This document shows positions 16,873 through 23,690 of a stretch of 64,000 nt of DNA, in pieces; positions within the stretch are counted from its first letter, which is position 1, and each line of letters opens with the position of its first letter. The stretch is taken from contig NZ_JACHCG010000001.1 in assembly GCF_014200595.1 (NCBI RefSeq), forward strand, positions 2,232,001-2,296,000, given 5' to 3'. Both the position numbers and the translations under genes were made by a program. The DNA comes from Pedobacter cryoconitis (GTDB lineage: Bacteria; Bacteroidota; Bacteroidia; Sphingobacteriales; Sphingobacteriaceae). The notes under the pieces were generated by a model, which made no database searches, was not told where the DNA came from, and worked only from the letters and a program-made list of their open reading frames with translations.

Positions 16873-17616
16873 TTACATCGGCTGTAAAGTGGGCCTGATT
16901 ATAATTTCACTCGTATCTACATCTTCTGGTTGGCCTATAGCATAAGCAATGGCATTGGCAATACTTATTGCTGGAATAGACATTTTTCTCATTTCGTCTA
17001 TTGATGTTTTTACTTGTTCTACAGAAATCGTATTCGACAATTCACTTTCTGTAAGTCCTGGAGAAATGATCGTTGTACGAATATTATAAGGTTTTACTTC
17101 CTGCCTGAATCCCTCACTAATTGCACGCACCGCAAATTTTGTAGCAGAATATACAGCGGAAGTTGGCGCGACGATGTGTCCGGCTACCGAGGATACGTTA
17201 ATTACCTGTCCTGATTTTTGCGCTTTAAAATAAGGCAAAACAGCTGCGATCCCATGCAACACACCTTTTATATTGACATCAATCATCTGATCCCACTCGT
17301 CAAATTTCAGACTTTCAAGTAATGACAAAGGCATTACTCCTGCATTGTTTACAATTACATCTACTTTACCGAATTCTTGTACTGTATCTTTAACCAGGTT
17401 TTCCAGATCTATCCTATTGCTCACATCGGTACGACGTGCAATGGCTTGCCCTCCATTGGTTTCAATCGCTCTTACCAGTTCTTCCAGTTTATCCATACGC
17501 CTGGCGCCCAAACTGACGATAGCTCCCTGTTCACTCAACTTTTTAGCTGTGGCCAGCCCAATGCCACTACTAGCCCCTGTAATCACTATTACTTTTCCTG
17601 AAATGTTAGTATTCAT
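16873..17616 (-). CDS. SDR family oxidoreductase
   Basis: A classical short-chain dehydrogenase/reductase of 247 residues from the ATG at 17616. Features in order: the NAD(P)-binding [10 protein letters not shown], an Arg-Arg after the second strand (GARRMDK) that favours NADPH, NNAG, and the catalytic Ser (INVSSVAG) and Tyr-x-x-x-Lys (YSATK). The segment [10 protein letters not shown] lies in the substrate-loop region. The substrate cannot be deduced. It is divergent from another SDR gene, and the intergenic region carries a 29-bp-arm palindrome. An upstream TTG at 17625 would add three residues. Confidence 0.9.
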   Translation of the reverse strand: MNTNISGKVIVITGASSGIGLATAKKLSEQGAIVSLGARRMDKLEELVRAIETNGGQAIARRTDVSNRIDLENLVKDTVQEFGKVDVIVNNAGVMPLSLLESLKFDEWDQMIDVNIKGVLHGIAAVLPYFKAQKSGQVINVSSVAGHIVAPTSAVYSATKFAVRAISEGFRQEVKPYNIRTTIISPGLTESELSNTISVEQVKTSIDEMRKMSIPAISIANAIAYAIGQPEDVDTSEIIIRPTLQPM

Positions 17617-17665
17617 TTTATGCAAATTTTAGCTAACAAATGTCGGTGGTAAAAACTACAGCGGA

Positions 17666-17748
17666 TTTTCTCTAAGGCTCAATTTTCACTTGCTGTACAG
17701 TTCAGTAAATGAGCCGTATAGCAAGTGAAAATTGAGCCTTAGAGAAAA
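17666..17748. promoter_or_regulatory. 29-bp-arm perfect palindrome between divergent SDR genes
   Basis: The left arm at 17666-17694 (TTTTCTCTAAGG...CACTTGCT) and its exact complement at 17720-17748 flank a 25-nt loop. The element fills the gap between two divergently transcribed oxidoreductase genes, 49 bp from one ATG and 52 bp from the other, and so lies within or over both promoters. A shared operator or cruciform switch fits the position. A dispersed repeat or mobile-element relic is the alternative. Confidence 0.7.
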
Positions 17749-17800
17749 CTAGAATCCAAATAAAGAGATGAAATTTGTTGATATTATAAAGCATAGCAAC

Positions 17801-18619
17801 ATGAACAAAACAATTTTAATAACAGGAAGCAGTAGCGGTATTGGCAAAGCGACGGCAATATTTTTTGCAGAACAAGGCTGGAAAGTTATTGCAACAATGC
17901 GCAAGCCAGAACAGGGAACAGAATTGAGTGCATTGAAAAACATATGGGTACATCCATTGGATGTACTTGACCCGGTAAGCATTCAGAAAGCCGTTAATGA
18001 GGGTATTGAACGTTTTGGTAAAATAGACGTTCTGGTCAATAATGCCGGATATGGTGCCTATGGTCCATTAGAGGTTTTTGAACGTGAAAATATTATCCGT
18101 CAGTTTAATACCAATGTTATTGGCTTGCTGGATGTCACTAAAGCGGTATTACCACACTTCAGGGCAAATAAAGATGGAATCATCATCAACATATCTTCTA
18201 TGGGGGGAAAATTAACCTTTCCATTTGGAGCCCTATATCACGGAACAAAATTTGCAGTAGAAGGAATATCAGAGTCTCTGAGTTTTGAGGTAGCCGCATT
18301 TGGTGTAAAGGTCAAAATTATTGAGCCAGGTGCCACGGCTACTGATTTTGCAGGAAGATCATTTGATTTTAAAAACGATGAAAGTATAGATGAGTACCAG
18401 GGATTAATGAGCAGACTTATGAAAATGCTAAACGAGATTGGTGAAAATAGCGTACCGGCCCGTGTAGTTGCTGAAAAGATCTACGAAGCTGCAACAGATG
18501 GCAGCGACAAATTACGCTACCCTGCTACTCCGGATGCCGTAGCTTTATTGGAAAAACGTGACCAGGAAGGCGACGATGTTTTTATCACAGATTTCAAAAA
18601 ACAACTGGGCTTACTATAA
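17801..18619 (+). CDS. SDR family oxidoreductase
   Basis: A 272-residue short-chain dehydrogenase from the ATG at 17801. It shows TGSSSGIGKA, an Arg in ATMRKPEQ that suggests NADPH preference, NNAGYGAYGPLE (a motif typical of the 17-beta-HSD-like classical SDRs), Ser in INISSMGG and Tyr-x-x-x-Lys in YHGTK. The C-terminus is longer than in the divergent neighbour and ends in an acidic stretch before KKQLGLL. The start 33 bp upstream (17768) would add a non-family N-terminus. An AraC gene follows 61 bp downstream on the same strand and was probably its regulator. Confidence 0.9.
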   Translation: MNKTILITGSSSGIGKATAIFFAEQGWKVIATMRKPEQGTELSALKNIWVHPLDVLDPVSIQKAVNEGIERFGKIDVLVNNAGYGAYGPLEVFERENIIRQFNTNVIGLLDVTKAVLPHFRANKDGIIINISSMGGKLTFPFGALYHGTKFAVEGISESLSFEVAAFGVKVKIIEPGATATDFAGRSFDFKNDESIDEYQGLMSRLMKMLNEIGENSVPARVVAEKIYEAATDGSDKLRYPATPDAVALLEKRDQEGDDVFITDFKKQLGLL

Positions 18620-18680
18620 GTCTTTGCGAACCTTAAAATTATATAACTAATTTACCACGAACAATTAAAAAGTCTTCACA

Positions 18681-19492
18681 ATGAATTTGGACGAGATTAA
18701 CTTTGGAAACGCTTTTCTCTACTCTTGCTATGTTGACAAAGCTTTAGGTCATGAACAGTTTGTATCTGAACATGTCATATCCTACCAGATTTCCGGAGAA
18801 ACGCATATAGACCATCAAAATGGTGTAATCATCCTGAGAGAAGGACAAGTATTGATTTCCCACCGGCATCAACTGGCTAAAGCTTTCAAACATCCCGCCA
18901 GGAATAAGGAATACCGATCGCTTTCTGTCATGCTGCACACCGAAAGACTAAGGAAATTTGGTATAGACCATCATTGTGCTTTAGATAAAAAATATAATGG
19001 AGTGCCTAATATAGTATTAAGCTCCAACCCTTTTCTGGATGGTTTTTTCCAATCCTTAGTGCCTTATGTAAAACAAAACAAACTTGTAAGTGCACAAATG
19101 GAAACCATAAAAGTGAATGAGATCCTCACTTTGCTGCTGGAAACGAATCCTGAGCTCCAAACTTTTCTGTTTGATTTTTCTGAGCCTTTTAAAATCAATC
19201 TCGAAGAGTTTATGCTAAATAATTACCAGTACAATGTGCCTATTGAAAACTTTGCCAAACTTACAGGGCGAAGTCTGGCCAGCTTTAAACGGGATTTTCA
19301 GAGAATTTTTGAGAGTCCCCCACGTAAATGGCTGAAAGAAAAAAGACTTTCTGAAGCTTATTACCTTATTAAAAAAAACAACAGAAACCCACAGATATTT
19401 ATCTTGAGCTGGGCTTCGAAAATCTTTCACACTTTTATTCATCTTTTAAGGAAAAATTCGGGGTAACTCCCGCAATGATTATTGCTAAATAA
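18681..19492 (+). pseudogene. AraC family regulator with a one-base frameshift near the 3' end
   Basis: Residues 1 to about 235 read as an AraC regulator: an N-terminal cupin-like domain, then the first helix-turn-helix (IENFAKLTGRSLASFKRDFQ) and WLKEKRLSEAYYLIKKNNR. After this the original frame degenerates and stops at 19466. Another frame from about 19391 gives a standard second helix-turn-helix and end (TDIYLELGFENLSHFYSSFK, then EKFGVTPAMIIAK) with its stop at 19490-19492. Loss of one base in the AAACCC run at about 19385-19390 explains this. The product as read lacks the second DNA-binding helix pair. It may have regulated the upstream SDR. An assembly or sequencing error is possible. 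Confidence 0.85.
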
Positions 19493-20001
19493 TATTCAAT
19501 ATGCTTATTGTAATAACTACGTCACCAGGCTTTACTATTACTTTATTAATGTTTGAATTTTGTCTGACTGAAGATCCATCTTTTTGAACTCTGCTTATTT
19601 CTGGCATACACTTTATAGACAGGTGTACCCATAGTATGGTTTACTGAAACCATTTTAGCGTTTCTAAGTTTTTATAAAGCGATGGTCTTATCAATTGCCC
19701 TATTTGAGTAAAATCTTTGCGTGATAATTCATCTGATAAAAAATAATCAGCAAACGTCAGGTGATTCATAAAACGCCTTACAGACTTTTTCGGATCACGG
19801 AGAAGCTCAGGACGAGCTACAAATCAATTAGTAAAGGAAGCAAAAGTTTTTTTATAATTGATCAAAGTTAACATAGTATACATTTCAATGTAAAAACGCA
19901 ATCGTAATAATAAAATAGCCCTTTACGTTTTTTTGGCGGTTGAAGTTAAATTATTTATTATTTTAGTTAACAATTTCTAATATTCTAACCAAAGCTAATT
20001 T
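19493..20001. other. 509-bp stretch without an intact gene
   Basis: No intact gene is seen on either strand. The minus strand holds a decayed reading frame (19641-19883). A 35-codon frame (19546-19653) overlaps its end in another phase and contains GTPVYKVYARNKQSSKRW, which looks protein-like and could be the continuation after a frameshift. The last 120 bp before the cytochrome gene are very AT-rich and probably hold its promoter, though I see no clear TAnnTTTG box. Confidence 0.5.
19641..19883 (-). pseudogene. Decayed reading frame of unknown family
   Basis: From an ATG at 19883 the frame reads MYTMLTLINYKKTFASFTN, then TGA at codon 20 (19826-19824), then continues in phase for 60 residues (FVARPELLRDPKKSVRRFMN, later FADYFLSDELSRKDFTQIGQ) to a TAA at 19641-19643. 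The composition after the TGA looks like a real globular protein with amphipathic helices. I do not recognise the family. It may be the remnant of a gene that once stood between the AraC and cytochrome genes, or a chance frame. Confidence 0.35.
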
Positions 20002-21195
20002 ATGGGCCTGAGACGCTTCTTCCTGATTTTTTGTATGCTGGCAATTTTTGTGTTTGCGCTTGTACAATGTACACAGGTAAAAAGTAAAAGTAATGATAGC
20101 AGAGGGCCTGCCTATGCAGGGAGTTCTACCTGCGTAAGTTGTCACAAAGACCTTACAGAATCTGCGGTTCACAATTCCCATTTTAATGCTTCAAAGATGT
20201 TGACCAAAACTAACTCTGCCGACAGCCTGCACATTCCTGATGGTGAGTTTATTTTTAATGAACAGACTAGAGTTCAGGTCAAAAATCGTGCTGATGGCCT
20301 TTATCAGTCTGCAATGATCAATGGAACTGATAGAAAAACTGAGCATACAGACATGGTTTTTGGCGCAGGAAACAGTGCTTATACATTCGCATATTGGTAT
20401 GGTAAACAACTGATGCAAATGCCATTGAATTACCTGACCAAAGAACATCAATGGGTAAACAGCCCTGGTTTTCCTGATAACCAGATTTATTTTGGCAGGC
20501 CAATCATTTCGCGTTGTTTAGAATGCCATAGCTCCTTCGCTGATAAAAAGCTGGTACAGGGTGCTAATTTTTCGGTAACGGAAGAATATGTTAAAAACTC
20601 AGTTATTGCCGGTATAGATTGTGAACGTTGCCATGGCCCGGCGGCTCAGCATGTAACCTTTCATCAGGAAAATCCTACGGTAAAAAAGGCCAATTATATG
20701 GTGAGTTATAAAAAGCTGGCGCTATTGCGGAGAATAGATGTTTGTGGGGTATGCCATTCAGGGACGGGTATCAAAACCGTGAGTTCTACCTTTAGTTTTA
20801 AACCCGGGGACACGTTAAAAACACTACCCGAATATAGTGCTTATAGAGGAGAAGATCCTGACGTACATGGTAAACAAAAGCAGTTGCTTGAGGCTAGTAT
20901 GTGTTATAAAATTGGTAAGGCAGAATGTATTACGTGCCACGATGTGCATGAGAATAAGAAACCTGATCTGGTAGTTTATTCCGCAAAATGTCTTAGCTGT
21001 CATCAGGACGTGAAACATGAAACATTGAAAGATAAAAACAAAGCTATGCTGGCAAAGAACTGTATCGACTGCCATATGCCGGTTAAAGAGTCTCACGCTA
21101 TTGGTTTCCAGATGAGTAACAGTAAGGAAAAAATACCTTATAAACTGCGTACACACCGTATTGCGATTTATAATGATTTGATTAAGGGTAAATAA
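20002..21195 (+). CDS. Seven-heme c-type cytochrome
   Basis: A 397-residue exported electron-transfer protein. An N-terminal hydrophobic segment (FFLIFCMLAIFVFALVQC) is a signal sequence; the Cys could be a lipid site, although Gln before it is unusual for a lipobox. Seven CxxCH heme motifs are present: CVSCH, CLECH, CERCH, CGVCH, CITCH, CLSCH and CIDCH. Extra His residues (SAVHNSHF, HVTFHQ) may be distal ligands. It resembles the c554-like multiheme proteins of Bacteroidetes. No heme-maturation or reductase genes are adjacent, so its redox partner is unknown. Confidence 0.88.
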   Translation: MGLRRFFLIFCMLAIFVFALVQCTQVKSKSNDSRGPAYAGSSTCVSCHKDLTESAVHNSHFNASKMLTKTNSADSLHIPDGEFIFNEQTRVQVKNRADGLYQSAMINGTDRKTEHTDMVFGAGNSAYTFAYWYGKQLMQMPLNYLTKEHQWVNSPGFPDNQIYFGRPIISRCLECHSSFADKKLVQGANFSVTEEYVKNSVIAGIDCERCHGPAAQHVTFHQENPTVKKANYMVSYKKLALLRRIDVCGVCHSGTGIKTVSSTFSFKPGDTLKTLPEYSAYRGEDPDVHGKQKQLLEASMCYKIGKAECITCHDVHENKKPDLVVYSAKCLSCHQDVKHETLKDKNKAMLAKNCIDCHMPVKESHAIGFQMSNSKEKIPYKLRTHRIAIYNDLIKGK

Positions 21196-21470
21196 TGCTT
21201 TAAGATATTTTACATCATAATACGCTGCCAAACTGAGGGTATACGATCACCTTTTGAGAAAGAGTTTAGTAACAGTAAACGGCAGACGATACATAAGCAG
21301 CAATAATCCGGTTTAGGCATTTTAATTATTATGTTCTTATTTCAATCAAATTGTTAACTTCGCCGAATCGTTTATAGGCTTCAGTAGATTATCATTCAAA
21401 ATATGTTATAAACTAATAGCAAGTTGCCCTAAAACTATACCATAACTAATATCGATTTTGATTAAAAAAA

Positions 21471-22547
21471 ATGAAATACATTCTTAGTGGTTTAAATAAT
21501 TGTTTTTCAAGTAAGAATGACACCATCATACCTGAAATTTTTGCAGACAAGAAATTTAATGGCATTGATGGCCTTCGTGCGGTGTCTATTATAATAGTAT
21601 TTGTGGGCCATTTCAATGTCCATTACTCACATATAGATTGGCTTGGAACTTTGCTTGAACGTGGAGGGTTAGGTGTAAATTTCTTTTTTGTAATAAGTGG
21701 ATTTTTGATCACCACATTACTACTTAAAGAAAATGCTGTTAATGGTCAAATCAACATTAAAAAGTTTTATATAAGGAGGTCTTTAAGAATCTTTCCTGTG
21801 GCATATTTATATTTAATATTTGTTTTTTTGTTAAACTATTTTCTACACTTACAAATACCAACTTCATTTTTTTTATTAGCTGCATTATATGTATCCAATA
21901 CAACTTATTTAATGTATCAAAAAGATACGGTGGGCAATAGCGTATTACTTGGGCATTATTGGTCTTTATCAACAGAAGAGCAGTTTTACTTACTTTACCC
22001 CTTTTTATTTAAATACTGTAGAAAATATTTAGTAGTCATAATTCTGACAGTATTGGCAGGAATTAATTTTATTACTTTTTGGACATCACACGTTTATTTT
22101 TTTACAGCTTTTCATGGGATATTGATAGGTGCTTTGTTTTCTTTTTTGTGTTTTAGATTGCAATTAAAAAAACGTACTTTATCTTATGCTTCAGTTTATC
22201 AGGCAGTGATAATTGTACTAATTTTTGGCATAAATTATTTAAATTTAAAATATGGTGCTCTCTTAATATGCACTCTCTTCGCATTTTTTTTAATTATATT
22301 ACTTGTCAATAATAGCGTTAATTTTTTCTACAGATTCCTGAATAACAGATTAATGGTATTCATCGGCATATTATCATACAGTATATACATCTGGCAACAG
22401 ATCTTTATTTATCCATCAGGTTTAAATGATAAAGTTCCGCTTACGAACAATGCATTAATTGCAACCGTTTTGTCAATTGCGGTGGGTTATTTGTCGTATA
22501 GGTATTATGAAAGTTATTTTCTAAAATTGAAAAATAGATTTGGATAA
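21471..22547 (+). CDS. Acyltransferase 3 family membrane protein (OafA/YrhL-like)
   Basis: A 358-residue protein with about ten hydrophobic helices. It opens with the family signature GIDGLRAVSIIIVFVGHF, in which the His is the likely catalytic base, followed by GLGVNFFFVISGFLITTLLL and IKKFYIRRSLRIFPVAYLY. LGHYWSLSTEEQFYLLYP is the other conserved block. Such enzymes O-acetylate surface sugars or lipids. The gene is visibly more AT-rich than its neighbours, with many T-runs and AT-rich codons, a common sign of recent transfer among surface-modification genes. No glycosyltransferases flank it. Confidence 0.88.
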   Translation: MKYILSGLNNCFSSKNDTIIPEIFADKKFNGIDGLRAVSIIIVFVGHFNVHYSHIDWLGTLLERGGLGVNFFFVISGFLITTLLLKENAVNGQINIKKFYIRRSLRIFPVAYLYLIFVFLLNYFLHLQIPTSFFLLAALYVSNTTYLMYQKDTVGNSVLLGHYWSLSTEEQFYLLYPFLFKYCRKYLVVIILTVLAGINFITFWTSHVYFFTAFHGILIGALFSFLCFRLQLKKRTLSYASVYQAVIIVLIFGINYLNLKYGALLICTLFAFFLIILLVNNSVNFFYRFLNNRLMVFIGILSYSIYIWQQIFIYPSGLNDKVPLTNNALIATVLSIAVGYLSYRYYESYFLKLKNRFG

Positions 22548-22642
22548 TGATTAAGATTAAAGGAGCTTGATGAAATAAAGGACAAGGCGCCTAATAACGC
22601 TAATTTTATATGTTATTTATTCCATATTCTGATATATCCAGT

Positions 22643-22690
22643 AAACGTATAAAGCCCTGCAAACTATAGTTTGCAGGGCTTTATACGTTT
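22643..22690. terminator. Perfect 48-bp palindrome, terminator beside the tRNA fragment
   Basis: AAACGTATAAAGCCCTGCAA at 22643 begins a 24-nt arm whose exact complement is 22667-22690, with no spacer. It lies downstream of the partial tRNA-Lys 3' end (minus direction), just as a related hairpin lies downstream of the intact tRNA. It could also end the plus-strand acyltransferase transcript. Confidence 0.75.
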
Positions 22691-22703
22691 TAATTTAAAA
22701 TCT

Positions 22704-22727
22704 TGTGATCCCGCTGGGATTCGAACC
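22704..22727 (-). repeat. Displaced 3' end of tRNA-Lys (att-like)
   Basis: These 24 bases are identical to 23428-23451, the 3' end of the tRNA-Lys gene (T-arm through acceptor stem and discriminator). The rest of a tRNA is absent: identity ends after GAACC. Beyond the tRNA sequence both copies continue into similar AT-rich hairpins and a shared TGATATATCC flank, so about 100 bp are duplicated in diverged form. This is the pattern left when an element integrates at a tRNA 3' end. Decay of a tandem tRNA copy is the alternative. Confidence 0.75.
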
Positions 22728-23365
22728 TGGTTCAAATATGAGCTCTGCGTGAATGTGATAAAGATAGTGAATGGAGTTTCGCCATGTGTCCTTGTATTGT
22801 GGGCGGGTCTATCTCTTGCTTGATGAATATCGTCTGGGAGTGGTCATGCAGGATAAACCACCATACTTCAGCTTCTTATTGGTGCAAATTTGTCAGAATA
22901 GTAAATTAACCTCCTTTACGACCACTACCTCTGAGTACCGGAGGTAGTATCTTTCCGGAATTTTCGTCACTATTTTCATTTTCCACTTCAGGTAAAATAT
23001 TTTCGACAGCTTCCTGTGGTTCAGGCGTTAGGCTGATTTCCGATAAGTTTAAATTATTTTTTTTAGATTTATCGCTCATTTGTATTTTGAGTATTTGTAA
23101 ATCGATAAACAAGGTGTTCACCAATAGATTAAAGATACTAATAATTGTAGTCTATTTTAAAGGAGCTCAGAATTTTTCAGGTGGTCAAGTTGAAAGGGGC
23201 CGCCAACCGAGTAAATGATAACTTTACCGTTGAGCTTAAACTGATCAGGGTTTGCCCGGCTTGACTCAAAATGAAAATTCTAGTTTGGTTTACGAATGCA
23301 AAAGAAAGAATTTATTTCCTTCCTCCCAAGAATTCCGCTTGATCCCTTATTTTGATATATCCTTT
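22728..23365. other. DNA between the two tRNA-Lys 3' ends
   Basis: Apart from the small peptide gene I see no intact gene. The part at 22734-22905 is richer in G and C than the flanks and holds short open frames on both strands without a recognisable family. The part at 23160-23340 also holds only fragments. If the flanking repeats are attachment sites, this is what remains of an inserted element: no integrase or mobility gene is left. Confidence 0.45.
22906..23079 (-). CDS. Small acidic peptide ending in Gly-Gly
   Basis: A 57-residue frame from the ATG at 23079. The N-terminus is basic and polar (SDKSKKNNLNLSEISL), the middle is rich in Glu/Asn/Pro (ENILPEVENENSDENSG) and the end is KILPPVLRGSGRKGG. 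It is hydrophilic, with no signal peptide or membrane segment. The leader-like acidic half and Gly-rich basic tail recall ribosomal peptide precursors of Bacteroidetes, but no modifying enzyme or transporter gene is next to it. It lies between the two copies of the tRNA-Lys 3' end. A longer version from 23124 is possible. Confidence 0.5.
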   Translation of the reverse strand: MSDKSKKNNLNLSEISLTPEPQEAVENILPEVENENSDENSGKILPPVLRGSGRKGG

Positions 23366-23413
23366 AAACGAAAAAAGCTTGCAATCATATGATTTGCAAG
23401 CTTTTACGTATTT
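23366..23413 (-). terminator. Terminator of tRNA-Lys
   Basis: An imperfect hairpin around AAAAGCTTGCAA (about 23373-23384) pairs with TTTGCAAGCTTTT (about 23393-23405). It begins 17 bp beyond the tRNA 3' end, with A/T-rich tails. Its layout copies the hairpin at 22643-22690. Confidence 0.65.
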
Positions 23414-23429
23414 TTAATACTATTCTCTG

Positions 23430-23502
23430 TGATCCCGCTGGGATTCGAACCCAGGACCACTACATTAAAAGTGTAATGCTCTACCAGCTGAGCTACGGAA
23501 TC
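23430..23502 (-). tRNA. tRNA-Lys (anticodon UUU)
   Basis: A 73-nt gene on the minus strand. The acceptor stem GATTCCG pairs with CGGGATC (one G-T pair), with discriminator A. The D arm is GCTC-AGCTGGTAGA-GC, the anticodon arm TTACA-CTTTTAA-TGTAG has UUU at the centre, and the T arm is CTGGG-TTCGAAT-CCCAG. CCA is not encoded. The stem geometry is complete, so the gene should be functional. The 3' 24 bases recur at 22704-22727. Confidence 0.96.
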
Positions 23503-23523
23503 AATTCCTTTTTTGAAGGACTG

Positions 23524-23553
23524 CAAAGGTAGAAATTTAATATTAACATGCAA
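23524..23553 (-). promoter_or_regulatory. Bacteroidetes-type promoter of tRNA-Lys
   Basis: On the minus strand TTG (23553-23551), 19 bp, then TACCTTTG (23531-23524) match the TTG-N19-TAnnTTTG consensus. The -7 box is 21 bp before the first tRNA base, leaving room for a short 5' leader. Confidence 0.75.
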
Positions 23554-23690
23554 ATCCTTATGAAAACAAAACGTCTTTAATTAGCCAACAAGCTGTTTTT
23601 CAATAGAATTAATTTTAACACATCCGTTTTAAAACCAAAACAGGGCAGAGATAATATTACCCCTGCCCTGTCTAATCTATAACATAAACC

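Noticed and set aside
20191..20503. Open frames antisense to the cytochrome gene
   Set aside because: They mirror the coding strand, have no family features, and the sense frame has seven heme motifs.
23160..23340. Possible insertion-sequence end (GGTGGTCAAGTTGAAAGG region)
   Set aside because: It recalls ends of some IS21-like elements, but no inverted partner, target duplication or transposase remnant could be found.
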